From assembly GCA_018432235.1 (NCBI GenBank), contig JAHDLO010000005.1, positions 1 to 64,000 on the forward strand: a stretch of DNA of 64,000 nt, written 5' to 3'. The notes beneath the pieces were generated by a model. The model ran no database searches, was not told the origin of the DNA, and saw only the letters and a program-made list of their open reading frames with translations. The stretch comes from Clostridiaceae bacterium (GTDB taxonomy: Bacteria > Bacillota > Clostridia > Peptostreptococcales > Natronincolaceae). Every line of letters begins with the position of its first letter. The stretch's first letter is position 1. A program made the translations under genes and the position numbers. Below are positions 36,367-44,935 of the stretch, one piece after another.

Positions 36367-37110
36367 TTGAAGCGCTTGACTAAGCTCTTTACTATACTAA
36401 GCATATGCATTGTTTCTGGAATATCAGCTAATTACATCTACTCCAATAGGATAGAGCTGGGGGAGTCCAGAGGGTTGAGGGAATATACCCAATGGGAGCA
36501 AAGCCTTCTGTTGGAGAATCCTGATTACAAGGATATGAAAATACTAATAGATATTTCAGAAAAAAGACTATATCTATTGAGTGAAAATAAATTAATTAAA
36601 TCCTATACCATCGCATCAGGAAAGTCTGACTCTCCCTCACCCTTGGGCTCATGGCAGATAGAAGGCAAAGCAAAATGGGGAGGCGGCTTTGGCACCAGGT
36701 GGATGGGGTTGAACGTACCGTGGGGTCGTTTTGGCATACATGGTACCAATAAGCCGAATTCTATAGGCTATGATGCTTCTGCCGGATGTATTAGAATGAG
36801 AAATCAGGATGTCGAGGACTTATATAAATATGTAAAGGTAGGTACTCCTGTGGCTATTGTCAACGGACTTCACGGCCCCTTTGGATATGGACTTAATCCA
36901 ATAAAACCGGGGGATTTTGGCGCTGATGTCATGGAGGTACAAAGAAGACTTCGAGCATGGGGCTATTATGATGCGGAATCACTGGATGGGAAATACGGTC
37001 CCAGAATGGAGGATGCCCTCTACCGCTTTCAAAAGGATAAGGGCATACCCAAGAATCCTATAATAGACTATGATACCTTAAAAGCCTTGAATATTGTGAT
37101 TATGGAATAG
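36367..37110 (+). CDS. L,D-transpeptidase with peptidoglycan-binding domain
   Basis: The 247-residue protein has a signal or anchor (about residues 6-23) and a YkuD domain. The catalytic region FGIHGTNKP and ASAGCIRMRN place His125 and Cys141. A C-terminal peptidoglycan-binding domain (about 175-245) has DFGADVMEVQRRLRAWGYYD. It forms 3-3 cross-links or modifies the wall outside the membrane, possibly in spores. The start is TTG after AAGGGGG. Confidence 0.9.
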   Translation: MKRLTKLFTILSICIVSGISANYIYSNRIELGESRGLREYTQWEQSLLLENPDYKDMKILIDISEKRLYLLSENKLIKSYTIASGKSDSPSPLGSWQIEGKAKWGGGFGTRWMGLNVPWGRFGIHGTNKPNSIGYDASAGCIRMRNQDVEDLYKYVKVGTPVAIVNGLHGPFGYGLNPIKPGDFGADVMEVQRRLRAWGYYDAESLDGKYGPRMEDALYRFQKDKGIPKNPIIDYDTLKALNIVIME

Positions 37111-37191
37111 GAATCTACAAACCCAAATTTTTGAAACAGCTCTTTCCTTCCTTTGTTTGAAGCGGATTTACAGCATCTCTCAGCCTTTTTT

Positions 37192-38913
37192 CTAAATCAT
37201 ATAATCCACAAATTGAGCCTTATAAAGCCTTGCATAGATGGTGGAGGTTTCTATCAGTTCCTTGTGGGAGCCCTCCTCCACAATACCCTCCTCCGTCAGC
37301 ACCATGATCCTGTCGGCGTCCCTTATGGTGCCCAATCGATGGGCGATAACCAAAGTGGTTCTGCTTTCTGACAATTTGTTGAAGGATTCCTGAATCACCT
37401 TTTCCGTCTCATTATCCAGGGCTGATGTAGCCTCGTCCAAAATCAAAATTGGTGGATTTTTTAGGAATATTCTAGCTATGGATATCCTCTGCTTTTGACC
37501 CCCCGAAAGCTTGACGCCCCTTTCGCCGATATAGGTATCGTAGCCGTTCTCTAAAGACATGATAAAATCATGGGCATTTGCCAGCTTAGCGGCCTCAACG
37601 ACATCCTGGAGGCTGCAATTTATTTTGCCGTAGGAGATATTTTCTCTGATGGTGCCTGAAAAGAGGAATACATCCTGCTGAACAATACCGATATTCTCCC
37701 GTAAGGATCGTTGGGTCATGCTTTGTATACTGATACCGTCTATTTCTATGCTGCCCTTCGTAATATCATAGAAGCGTGGAATAAGGCTGCATAAGGTGGT
37801 TTTTCCTGCACCAGAGGGACCCACAAAGGCAATGGTCTCCCCAGCCTTTATTTTAAGGTTAATATTCTCCAGAACACTTTTGTGGTCATTGTAGCTAAAG
37901 CTGACATTCTTAAATTCAATAGCACCGGAGAGTCTGGGGACCTTGATGGCATTCGGCGCATCCTTTATATCGGGAACCAAATTGACGGTATCCTGAAAGC
38001 GACTAAAGCCCGCCATCCCCTTTTGATAGTTTTCAACCAATGTGGTAAACTTCCTGATGGGCTGAAGAAACATACTCACATATAATAAAAAGCCCGTTAG
38101 CTGTCCTATAGCCAATTGCTCTTGATAAATAAAATAAATGCCCAAAATCAGAACCATTAAATGAATTGTATTTGAGAAAAACTGTATTCCTGCTAAAAAT
38201 TCGCCCATGATTTTAAAGGCGTTTTCGCGGGTGGTTTTAAAGTTGAAGTTTCCTTTTTCAAATTTTTTCTGTTCATACGCTTCATTGGTGAAGGACTTTA
38301 CCACTCTTATTCCGGAAATGCTATCCTCTATCTGGGCATTTATATCCGCTATTCTTAGGCGCATATTCCTAAAGGTAATCTGCATTTGCTTGTTTTTGAT
38401 TATAGAAAACAGCAGCATAATAGGCAGTACTGAAAAAATAATCAGAGTCATCTGCCAATGAAGTCTAAGCATAATGAAAAAGGAACCCAGCAGGGTGATA
38501 ACAGTAATAAATAAGTCCTCAGGACCATGATGGGCCAGCTCTGAGATTTCATTTAAGTCATTAACCAATCGAGACATAATATGCCCGGTTTTGGTATTAT
38601 CGAAGTAATTGAAGGAGAGCTTTTGAATGTGGCTGAATAGGTCACTTCTCATATCGTGTTCAATGCGTGCCCCTAAAACATGCCCCCAATAATCTACAAT
38701 ATAGGTTAATATGTATCGCGCTATATTTATAGCTAATAGTACAACTCCTATGATCACCAGCATCCGAAAGCTTCCGGAGGGTATAACAGTATCGATGGAA
38801 TAGGTAACTGCTAAAGGAAAAACCAGGTCCAGCAGAGCCAGTACAACGGCACAGCAGAAGTCCAGAAAAAATAAAGGCAGATGCGCCTTATAATACTTTA
38901 TAAATTGTCTCAA
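37192..38913 (-). CDS. ABC exporter, MsbA/BmrA type
   Basis: The 573-residue half-transporter has six membrane segments in the first 310 residues. The ATPase follows, with Walker A GPSGAGKTT, signature [10 protein letters not shown] and Walker B ILILDEATSALD. The substrate is unknown; multidrug or lipid export is typical. It stands alone on the minus strand. A TGCTATAAT extended -10 lies 47-55 bases upstream (38960-38968, minus strand). Confidence 0.9.
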   Translation of the reverse strand: MRQFIKYYKAHLPLFFLDFCCAVVLALLDLVFPLAVTYSIDTVIPSGSFRMLVIIGVVLLAINIARYILTYIVDYWGHVLGARIEHDMRSDLFSHIQKLSFNYFDNTKTGHIMSRLVNDLNEISELAHHGPEDLFITVITLLGSFFIMLRLHWQMTLIIFSVLPIMLLFSIIKNKQMQITFRNMRLRIADINAQIEDSISGIRVVKSFTNEAYEQKKFEKGNFNFKTTRENAFKIMGEFLAGIQFFSNTIHLMVLILGIYFIYQEQLAIGQLTGFLLYVSMFLQPIRKFTTLVENYQKGMAGFSRFQDTVNLVPDIKDAPNAIKVPRLSGAIEFKNVSFSYNDHKSVLENINLKIKAGETIAFVGPSGAGKTTLCSLIPRFYDITKGSIEIDGISIQSMTQRSLRENIGIVQQDVFLFSGTIRENISYGKINCSLQDVVEAAKLANAHDFIMSLENGYDTYIGERGVKLSGGQKQRISIARIFLKNPPILILDEATSALDNETEKVIQESFNKLSESRTTLVIAHRLGTIRDADRIMVLTEEGIVEEGSHKELIETSTIYARLYKAQFVDYMI

Positions 38914-39077
38914 GGTAGAAGTCCTCCTTCTAAAAATATTTCGTTACACTAACTACAATATTATAGCATAAAAAGAAGGACATTTTATAATATGAAAAAA
39001 AATTAAGGTTGCAGAAAAATCAATGTCAAATTGTGTTAAAATGATGTAATAGAGATAACAAACAGGGGGGACAAAGG

Positions 39078-39935
39078 ATGATCATCTATCGAAAAATGAG
39101 GACAACAGATTTTGATGATGTTAAGGAGATGTGCAGAGACATATGGGATGGAGCCGACTATTTGCCTCAGCTTTTTCATCAATGGTTGGAGGCGCCGGGT
39201 TTTTTTATGGCGGCTGTAGATCAGGAAGCTAATAAGGTAATCGGTACCGGGAAGTTTAGTATTTTATCCGATGGCACAGGCTGGCTGGAGGGGCTAAGGG
39301 TACATGAGGATTATAGGGGAATACGGATATCCAATAAGATTACAGACTCACTGCTGGAGCTGGCAAAGCAGACGCTTGCTGAAGGGAAGATAGAAAAAAT
39401 TGCTTATTCAACACATACCACCAGCAGCAAAAGCATTCATCTAATGGAGGAAAGAGGGTTTAAGCTGAAGCAAAGCTATATTACAGTATTCAAGGCCTTT
39501 GATGATTTGGATAAGGGTCTGAAAATAGAAGCATTTGATGTAAGGGAATGGCAACCGGAGTATGAGGAGTTTAAGGAGCTGCATTATATAAAAAGAAGAA
39601 ATAACCTTCTCCCTTTAGCCTTTGTCTTTCAAAAACCAACGCTGGAGCTTTATCACTCGATTAAGGAGGATAAAGGCTTTATGGAGATAAATGGTGTAAA
39701 GGGAATATATAAATATAAGGGAGAGCCGAATTTTCTGGTGGTGGACGAAAGCCTAGAGGCCATTGAAACCTTTGCAAAATACTATGGCTTAAAGCATAAG
39801 GGGATTATTAACTTTCCTCCCCTAACTACAGTCCTTCAGGAGGATAAAAGACTGGTGGAGGCGCTGCAAAAAAACGGATACACGGTTTGGTGTGACTGGA
39901 ATACAGACTATTTATATTATGAATACGAGGCTTAG
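39078..39935 (+). CDS. GNAT-family acetyltransferase
   Basis: The 285-residue protein has an N-terminal GNAT domain with GWLEGLRVHEDYRGIRISNK, the acetyl-CoA loop region, and STHTTSSKSIHLMEERGF. The C-terminal half is not recognised. The substrate cannot be predicted. GGGGGG precedes the ATG. It is a single-gene unit with a terminator. Confidence 0.8.
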   Translation: MIIYRKMRTTDFDDVKEMCRDIWDGADYLPQLFHQWLEAPGFFMAAVDQEANKVIGTGKFSILSDGTGWLEGLRVHEDYRGIRISNKITDSLLELAKQTLAEGKIEKIAYSTHTTSSKSIHLMEERGFKLKQSYITVFKAFDDLDKGLKIEAFDVREWQPEYEEFKELHYIKRRNNLLPLAFVFQKPTLELYHSIKEDKGFMEINGVKGIYKYKGEPNFLVVDESLEAIETFAKYYGLKHKGIINFPPLTTVLQEDKRLVEALQKNGYTVWCDWNTDYLYYEYEA

Positions 39936-39939
39936 ATTA

Positions 39940-39975
39940 AAGAGGAAGCGTCCTATAATGGATGCTCCTCTTTTT
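39940..39975 (+). terminator. Terminator after the GNAT gene
   Basis: AAGAGGAAGCGTCC (39940-39953) pairs with GGATGCTCCTCTT with one bulge and one G-U, followed by TTT. Confidence 0.75.
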
Positions 39976-40003
39976 GCATAGTAAGCGCTATTATCATCCT
40001 CAT

Positions 40004-40021
40004 TGTAACAATAAAGTTACA
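40004..40021 (+). promoter_or_regulatory. Activator-binding dyad (UAS), copy 1
   Basis: TGTAAC-AATAAA-GTTACA is a perfect 6-bp dyad with a 6-base gap. The same TGTAAC-N6-GTTACA pattern recurs at 44315-44332. It is centred about 123 bases upstream of the -24 GG of the sigma-54 promoter, a usual enhancer distance. Confidence 0.65.
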
Positions 40022-40134
40022 TGTCACATTTGAGAAGCCTTTATAAAGCCCTGTAGCATCTAAAAAATACTAACGACCTTAAGCAATTATTGGCAACAGC
40101 AGATTTCAACGAGAATCTACAGCCCTTTTCTAAT

Positions 40135-40150
40135 TGGCATAGCTTTTGCA
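40135..40150 (+). promoter_or_regulatory. Sigma-54 promoter of the KAS III-CoA transferase operon
   Basis: TGGCAT-N5-TTGCA matches the -24/-12 consensus, with GG (40136-40137) and GC (40148-40149) twelve bases apart. It lies 43 bases before the GTG start. The sixth base differs from TGGCAC. Confidence 0.7.
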
Positions 40151-40192
40151 AACTGTTAGATTGTAGAATAATTAGTAAGGGAGGATTCAAAT

Positions 40193-41236
40193 GTGAAAAT
40201 AGGAATTGTTGATTTTGAAAATTACTTGCCGGAGGGAATTATTACAGCAGAGGAGCTTTCACCATTGGTCAATATACCGGCGGATATTTTGAGGACAAAA
40301 ATGGGAATAAATCAAAAGCATGTCGGGGGACCAGAGGATCATCCGGCTAAAATGGCAGTTAAGGCTGCAAAAAGGCTGCTGGAGAGAAATAGCATTGATC
40401 CATTAGATTTAGACATGATTTTGTTTGCGGGTGAAACCTATTGTGAATACGTATGCTGGACAGCAGCCATAAAGATACAGAATGAGCTGGGGGCTGATAA
40501 TGCCTATGCCTGGGACCTGGGCTTCAGATGTGCAGGTACTCCCCTTGCTCTAAAGGTTGCTAAGGATATGATGAAAAGCGATGACGATATTAAAGAGGTC
40601 CTCATCGTAGGCGGAAATACCAATGCATATCTAATAGACTATCAGGACAAAAACCAATCCTTTATGTTTGATATGTCCCCCGCTGGGTGCGCTATTTTAT
40701 TGAGAAAGGATTATCCCCATAATGAAGTACTGGAAACTGGGATAATTACTGATCATGTCTTCTGCGATGATGTTATCGGCAAATGGGGCGGTACCCTCTA
40801 TCCCATAGATGATGCCATTGCAGGAGATCCAGAGAAGCTGAGAAAAGCTAAGCTAATACATCTTTCAGACCCAGAGGGAATGAAGAAAAGGCTGGCGGAG
40901 AGATCCTTACCCAATTTCACAAATGCCGTCAATATTGCCTTAAGAAAATCTGGATTTCAACAAGAGGATTTAGATTTTATCTCTATTACCCATATTAACC
41001 CCAAATCCCATGCAGCAATACTCAATGCCCTTGGAATGACAGAAAAACAATCAATATATTTAGAAAATGATGGGCATTGCGGTCATGTGGATCAAACACT
41101 GGCCCTTGATTATGGGATAAAAAGCGGAGCGGTAAAGGAAGGGAGCCTTTGCGCCCTATTGGGGGCAGGAACTGGCTATGCCTTTGCCTGCACTATAGTA
41201 AGATGGGGTGAAGGACAGGAGGTGAGCTTAAAATGA
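40193..41236 (+). CDS. KAS III-like condensing enzyme
   Basis: The 347-residue thiolase-fold protein aligns in layout with FabH and HMG-CoA-synthase relatives. Cys113 lies in DLGFRCAGTPLAL and His267 in THINPKSHA. The FabH asparagine position is occupied by histidine in ENDGHCGHVDQ (His295). It may condense or cleave an acyl-CoA rather than start fatty-acid synthesis, since no fab genes are near. The start is GTG after AAGGGAGG. It overlaps the CoA-transferase gene by 4 bases. Confidence 0.8.
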   Translation: MKIGIVDFENYLPEGIITAEELSPLVNIPADILRTKMGINQKHVGGPEDHPAKMAVKAAKRLLERNSIDPLDLDMILFAGETYCEYVCWTAAIKIQNELGADNAYAWDLGFRCAGTPLALKVAKDMMKSDDDIKEVLIVGGNTNAYLIDYQDKNQSFMFDMSPAGCAILLRKDYPHNEVLETGIITDHVFCDDVIGKWGGTLYPIDDAIAGDPEKLRKAKLIHLSDPEGMKKRLAERSLPNFTNAVNIALRKSGFQQEDLDFISITHINPKSHAAILNALGMTEKQSIYLENDGHCGHVDQTLALDYGIKSGAVKEGSLCALLGAGTGYAFACTIVRWGEGQEVSLK

Positions 41237-42558
41237 TATTAGAATTATATAAGCAAAGGAAAAAAACGATTGATGAGGCATTGGAGCTAATTAATAGTGG
41301 CGACCATTTAATCTGTGGTTTAGGTGGAAGTGAGCCAATAGATATATTAAGCTCTCTACACAGGCTATATGATAAAGGCATCACTGATTTGCTACTGACA
41401 AATACATTGCCAATGGGCGCCTATGAATTTATTACAGATACCAAGTACAAGGATATGATCAGCGTGTCCTCCTGGTTTTTTACACCGATTATGCGTAAGC
41501 ACTATCATCAGGAGAATATTACCTTTCAGCCTAATCACCTGCACCTGGCTCTTAAAAAGAGAATGGTGGCAGAAGGCAGTAGGCCCCCGGTATTGCTGAC
41601 CACCTGCTCGCCGATGGATAAGCATGGCTATCTCAGCCTTTCTATTGGTAACACCTATGAAATGCAGCTAATAGAGACCGGAATAGCAAAGGTTATCCTG
41701 GAGGTGAATCCTAACTATCCCAGAACCTTTGGCGATAATCAAATACATATTTCCGAGGTGGATGCGCTTGTAGAGACCCAGCGACAGGTTCCCTGCCTGC
41801 CGAAGGGGAGCATTAATTCCTACGATCAAAGAATAGGCGATTTTATAGCAGAAAGGGTAGAGGATGACTCAACAATACAGCTGGGCATAGGCAGTATTCC
41901 AAATGCTGTTGCTAAGGCTTTAGAAAGCAAGAAGAACCTTGGCATACACACTGAGATGTTTACGGATGGCATGGTGGACCTAATAAAGGCCGGTGCAGTA
42001 AACAACAGCATGAAAAGCATTTATAAAAGAAAGTCTGTCTGCACCTTTGCTTTAGGTACTAAGGAGCTGTACGATTTTCTAGATGACAACCCAAATGTTT
42101 TGTTCTATAAGGGCTGCTGGACAAACGATCCCTTCGTCATAGCTCAGAATCATAAAATGGTATCCATAAATACCACAATAGAGATCGATTTTAGCGGACA
42201 ATGCTGCTCTGAATCCATTGGCTACAAACAATTTTCAGGAACAGGCGGTCAGGCGGATACCGCCATTGGTGCGCAAAAATCCCTTGGGGGCAAATCCTTT
42301 ATAGCACTCTACTCAACGGCACAAATCACGGGAGAACAAGGGGAAAAGAAGAATATTTCCAAGATAGTACCTACCCTAAAGCCAGGAGCTGCGGTGTCCT
42401 TGTCCCGTAATGATGTCGATTATGTCGTTACGGAGTATGGGGTGGCATCCTTGAGGGGAGAAACCCTTGCCTCCAGAGCAAAGCAGCTGATTTCAATCGC
42501 TCACCCGGATTTTAGGGAAGAGCTTGAACATGAAGCAAAAAAAATGCACCTAGTGTAA
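41233..42558 (+). CDS. Acetyl-CoA hydrolase/transferase family CoA-transferase
   Basis: The 441-residue protein resembles 4-hydroxybutyrate CoA-transferase. The catalytic glutamate is expected at Glu241 in GIHTEMFTDGM. LGIGSIPNAVAKAL precedes it, and SGTGGQADTAIGAQKSLGGK and the C-terminal TEYGVASLRG block follow. It moves CoA from acetyl-CoA or another donor to a carboxylic acid. It is coupled to the KAS III-like gene by an ATGA overlap, so the two act in one pathway under sigma-54 control. Confidence 0.88.
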   Translation: MILELYKQRKKTIDEALELINSGDHLICGLGGSEPIDILSSLHRLYDKGITDLLLTNTLPMGAYEFITDTKYKDMISVSSWFFTPIMRKHYHQENITFQPNHLHLALKKRMVAEGSRPPVLLTTCSPMDKHGYLSLSIGNTYEMQLIETGIAKVILEVNPNYPRTFGDNQIHISEVDALVETQRQVPCLPKGSINSYDQRIGDFIAERVEDDSTIQLGIGSIPNAVAKALESKKNLGIHTEMFTDGMVDLIKAGAVNNSMKSIYKRKSVCTFALGTKELYDFLDDNPNVLFYKGCWTNDPFVIAQNHKMVSINTTIEIDFSGQCCSESIGYKQFSGTGGQADTAIGAQKSLGGKSFIALYSTAQITGEQGEKKNISKIVPTLKPGAAVSLSRNDVDYVVTEYGVASLRGETLASRAKQLISIAHPDFREELEHEAKKMHLV

Positions 42559-42583
42559 CTGCTATAGCAAAAGGGTTCAAAGG

Positions 42584-42612
42584 AAAAGTGGCGCGTTTAG
42601 AGTGTCACTTTT
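42584..42612 (+). terminator. Possible terminator after the CoA-transferase gene
   Basis: AAAAGTG (42584-42590) pairs with CACTTTT (42606-42612) over a 15-base loop. The T run is only the end of the stem. Confidence 0.45.
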
Positions 42613-42662
42613 CACATTTATAAACAGGAGAAATGGGAAGAAGGATTATTGACTTAAGACTA

Positions 42663-42691
42663 TTTAAAATTTTCAGTATATAACATATAAT
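42663..42691 (+). promoter_or_regulatory. Candidate promoter of the sigma-54 activator gene
   Basis: TTTAAA (42663-42668), a 17-base spacer and TATAAT (42686-42691) lie 95 bases before the ATG. This is a vegetative-type promoter, so the activator would be made constitutively. Confidence 0.45.
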
Positions 42692-42786
42692 AAAACATAT
42701 AGATGTCCTAAAGCGCTTATGGCTCAATGGAAAACAAACGTGGTGAAGCCATTTTTGGTCTAAGTTAGGGGGGGGATTATTCGGCA

Positions 42787-44208
42787 ATGAAAAAGATAGA
42801 TGAACGGTTAAATAGATTATTAAGAGATTTGCCAAAATCGCTATTCGATGAATTGCCATTACCTATTAATGTCGTGGATGAAAACTGCGTTGTGGTAGTT
42901 ATGAATCAGGCGTTTCTGGACTTCTATGGCACTCCGGATTTTAAGGATGCTGTGGGCAAATCATTGCAGGCCTTTGATCATACAACTCGTTTCCCTATCG
43001 TTTTAAAGACAGGGATTCCAGAAATCGGACATTCCCATCAATTTATTACGGGCAAAAAGGCAATAGTCGATCGTATACCCATACTTGATGGTGATAAGGT
43101 AATAGGGGGTGCCGGTATTGTAGTTTTAGAGGATGTGGTGGCAAATGAAAATGCCAGGCGTATCAGAGAATCAATTATAAAAGCGATTCGGCCCGATTGG
43201 GAAGCAGAAATGGCTGCCAAGGGTACTGCCCGGGCTAAGTATACCTTTGATGATATAATTACCCAATCCTCCCTAATCAAGCACTTTAAATCCAGGGCAA
43301 AGTCCTTTGCTGCTACAGATTTACCTGTATTAATTACAGGAGAAAGTGGTGTAGGTAAGGAGCTTTTCGCCCAGGCTATTCATAATAGCAGCGACAGGAA
43401 GAACAAGTCCTTTGTCAGTATAAATTGTGCTGCAATTCCTGAAACATTACTGGAATCAGAGCTCTTTGGCTATGAATCCGGTGCCTTTACTGGGGCCAAT
43501 AAAAAGGGCAAACTGGGGAAGTTTGAGCTGGCAAACGGCGGAACAATATTTCTGGATGAGGTTGGAGATTTGCCCCTAAGCATGCAGTCAAAAATATTGA
43601 GGGTGCTGCAGGAGAATCAGGTTGAACGGGTGGGCGGCAATGAAATAAAGGAAATCGATGTTAGGGTCATAGCTGCTACGAATTGTGATCTGCTCAAGAA
43701 AATAAAAAACCAGGAGTTCCGCTCTGATCTATATTATAGATTAAATGTTTTGAACCTAAACATTCCTTCTCTGAGGGACAGGAGGGAGGACATTGCTTTA
43801 CTAATGGAGCATTTCAGCTCGCTCTTTTTTCAAAAGTCCGGAATTTATAGACGTTTTAATCAGGATGTACTAAATCTACTGGAAAACTACTACTGGCCTG
43901 GAAATATTCGGGAGCTTAAAAATATCGTTTATAGATTAATAGTTATGGCGGAAAGCCAGGACATCACTAAAGAGCTATTACCGAAGGACATCATCGATGA
44001 AATAATCGGAAATATGGCTGAAGTAGTGGATACGTCTAATTTGATTGCCGCAAACAACACCCTAAACAATATACTGAAAAAAATAGAAGTTAAGATTATT
44101 GAGGATACGCTTAAGCTATGTGATAACAATAAATCTAAGGCGGCAGAGTTCTTAGGCATAGAGCGAATGACCCTGTACAGAAAGCTAAAAACAAAAGAAG
44201 AAGAGTAG
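42787..44208 (+). CDS. Sigma-54-dependent activator with PAS domain
   Basis: The 473-residue protein has an N-terminal PAS domain (about 20-115), an AAA+ domain with Walker A GESGVGKE (185-192), GAFTGA (232-237), and GGTIFLDEVGDL. It ends in a Fis-type helix-turn-helix (KSKAAEFLGIERMTLYRKLK). It should sense a small ligand through PAS and open sigma-54 polymerase complexes. There is no receiver domain or kinase gene beside it. Two sigma-54 promoters with a shared dyad flank it. Confidence 0.93.
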   Translation: MKKIDERLNRLLRDLPKSLFDELPLPINVVDENCVVVVMNQAFLDFYGTPDFKDAVGKSLQAFDHTTRFPIVLKTGIPEIGHSHQFITGKKAIVDRIPILDGDKVIGGAGIVVLEDVVANENARRIRESIIKAIRPDWEAEMAAKGTARAKYTFDDIITQSSLIKHFKSRAKSFAATDLPVLITGESGVGKELFAQAIHNSSDRKNKSFVSINCAAIPETLLESELFGYESGAFTGANKKGKLGKFELANGGTIFLDEVGDLPLSMQSKILRVLQENQVERVGGNEIKEIDVRVIAATNCDLLKKIKNQEFRSDLYYRLNVLNLNIPSLRDRREDIALLMEHFSSLFFQKSGIYRRFNQDVLNLLENYYWPGNIRELKNIVYRLIVMAESQDITKELLPKDIIDEIIGNMAEVVDTSNLIAANNTLNNILKKIEVKIIEDTLKLCDNNKSKAAEFLGIERMTLYRKLKTKEEE

Positions 44209-44221
44209 GCCAATCAAGATA

Positions 44222-44260
44222 AAGTCAATCGGTTTATAGCGATTGGCTTTTATTATTTTT
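44222..44260 (+). terminator. Terminator after the activator gene
   Basis: AAGTCAATCG (44222-44231) pairs with CGATTGGCTT (44240-44249) with one G-U. TTATTATTTTT follows. Confidence 0.75.
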
Positions 44261-44314
44261 GTTAAAGAAAGTCCAATTTTACACTATAAATTCTTAGTAA
44301 CACAATCCCTACAT

Positions 44315-44332
44315 TGTAACAATACTGTTACA
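44315..44332 (+). promoter_or_regulatory. Activator-binding dyad (UAS), copy 2
   Basis: TGTAACA-ATAC-TGTTACA is a perfect 7-bp dyad containing TGTAAC-N6-GTTACA, identical in half-sites and spacing to 40004-40021. It is centred about 72 bases upstream of the -24 element. Confidence 0.7.
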
Positions 44333-44394
44333 CCTGGTAGAATTTTAGAAGCATTTACTCAAGCAAAATCAAAGGCCTCAGCATTGAGTGAAGC

Positions 44395-44410
44395 TGGCAC
44401 ACTTATTGCT
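44395..44410 (+). promoter_or_regulatory. Sigma-54 promoter of the symporter operon
   Basis: TGGCAC-N5-TTGCT is an exact -24/-12 match with GG (44396) and GC (44408) twelve bases apart. It lies 60 bases before the first gene. Confidence 0.85.
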
Positions 44411-44470
44411 CTATTAATAAATACTGGAAGGAGGCCAATAAAATTAAAAAATACGATGGGAGGTAAAATT

Positions 44471-44923
44471 ATGGAAATTAAAAAGCACAAAAATCTTATT
44501 GTTTTGCTGATCACAGCATGCTGGGTTGCAGTGACCTTAAGCGGCTGGTATGGTCATTGGTTCTTCGGGCTTTGCTTAAGCGTGGTTCTAATGCTCTTAC
44601 ACATGGTATTGGGGGCAGCACAAAATGGTATTATCAGTAAAAAGCTGTTGATTTACCCGCTATTGAGCTGGGCAGTACTTTGGATTTTGGGCTTCATAGT
44701 AGGGGAGTATTATTCAAAGGCATTCTTAGGACAAATGCCATCCTTCACTGTCTTCGGCTTTCATCCATCCTTTTCAGCAATCATTTTGGCCTACTGGGTA
44801 GGAGGGGTGCTGACGCTTACTCTTGGATTACTCTATTACTCAAAGGAATGGCTTTCTGACGAAGCATGGGACACCTTTAAGAAAAGGATTGCAGAATTAA
44901 ATGGTGAACAAGCAAACAATTAA
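44471..44923 (+). CDS. Small membrane protein, probable symporter partner
   Basis: The 150-residue protein has about four membrane segments, e.g. NLIVVLLI-like and WAVLWILGFIVGEYY regions, and a polar tail. The ATG at 44471 is chosen because GGGAGGT lies 8 bases upstream. Longer in-frame versions would read through the sigma-54 promoter. It is immediately upstream of the SSS symporter, 12 bases apart, like small partner subunits of some SSS carriers. I do not recognise a named family. Confidence 0.7.
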   Translation: MEIKKHKNLIVLLITACWVAVTLSGWYGHWFFGLCLSVVLMLLHMVLGAAQNGIISKKLLIYPLLSWAVLWILGFIVGEYYSKAFLGQMPSFTVFGFHPSFSAIILAYWVGGVLTLTLGLLYYSKEWLSDEAWDTFKKRIAELNGEQANN

Positions 44924-44935
44924 GGAGGGGAAATT

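Noticed and set aside
44243..44470. N-terminal extension of the small symporter partner
   Set aside because: It would run through the enhancer dyad and the sigma-54 promoter; the ATG at 44471 has a proper ribosome binding site.
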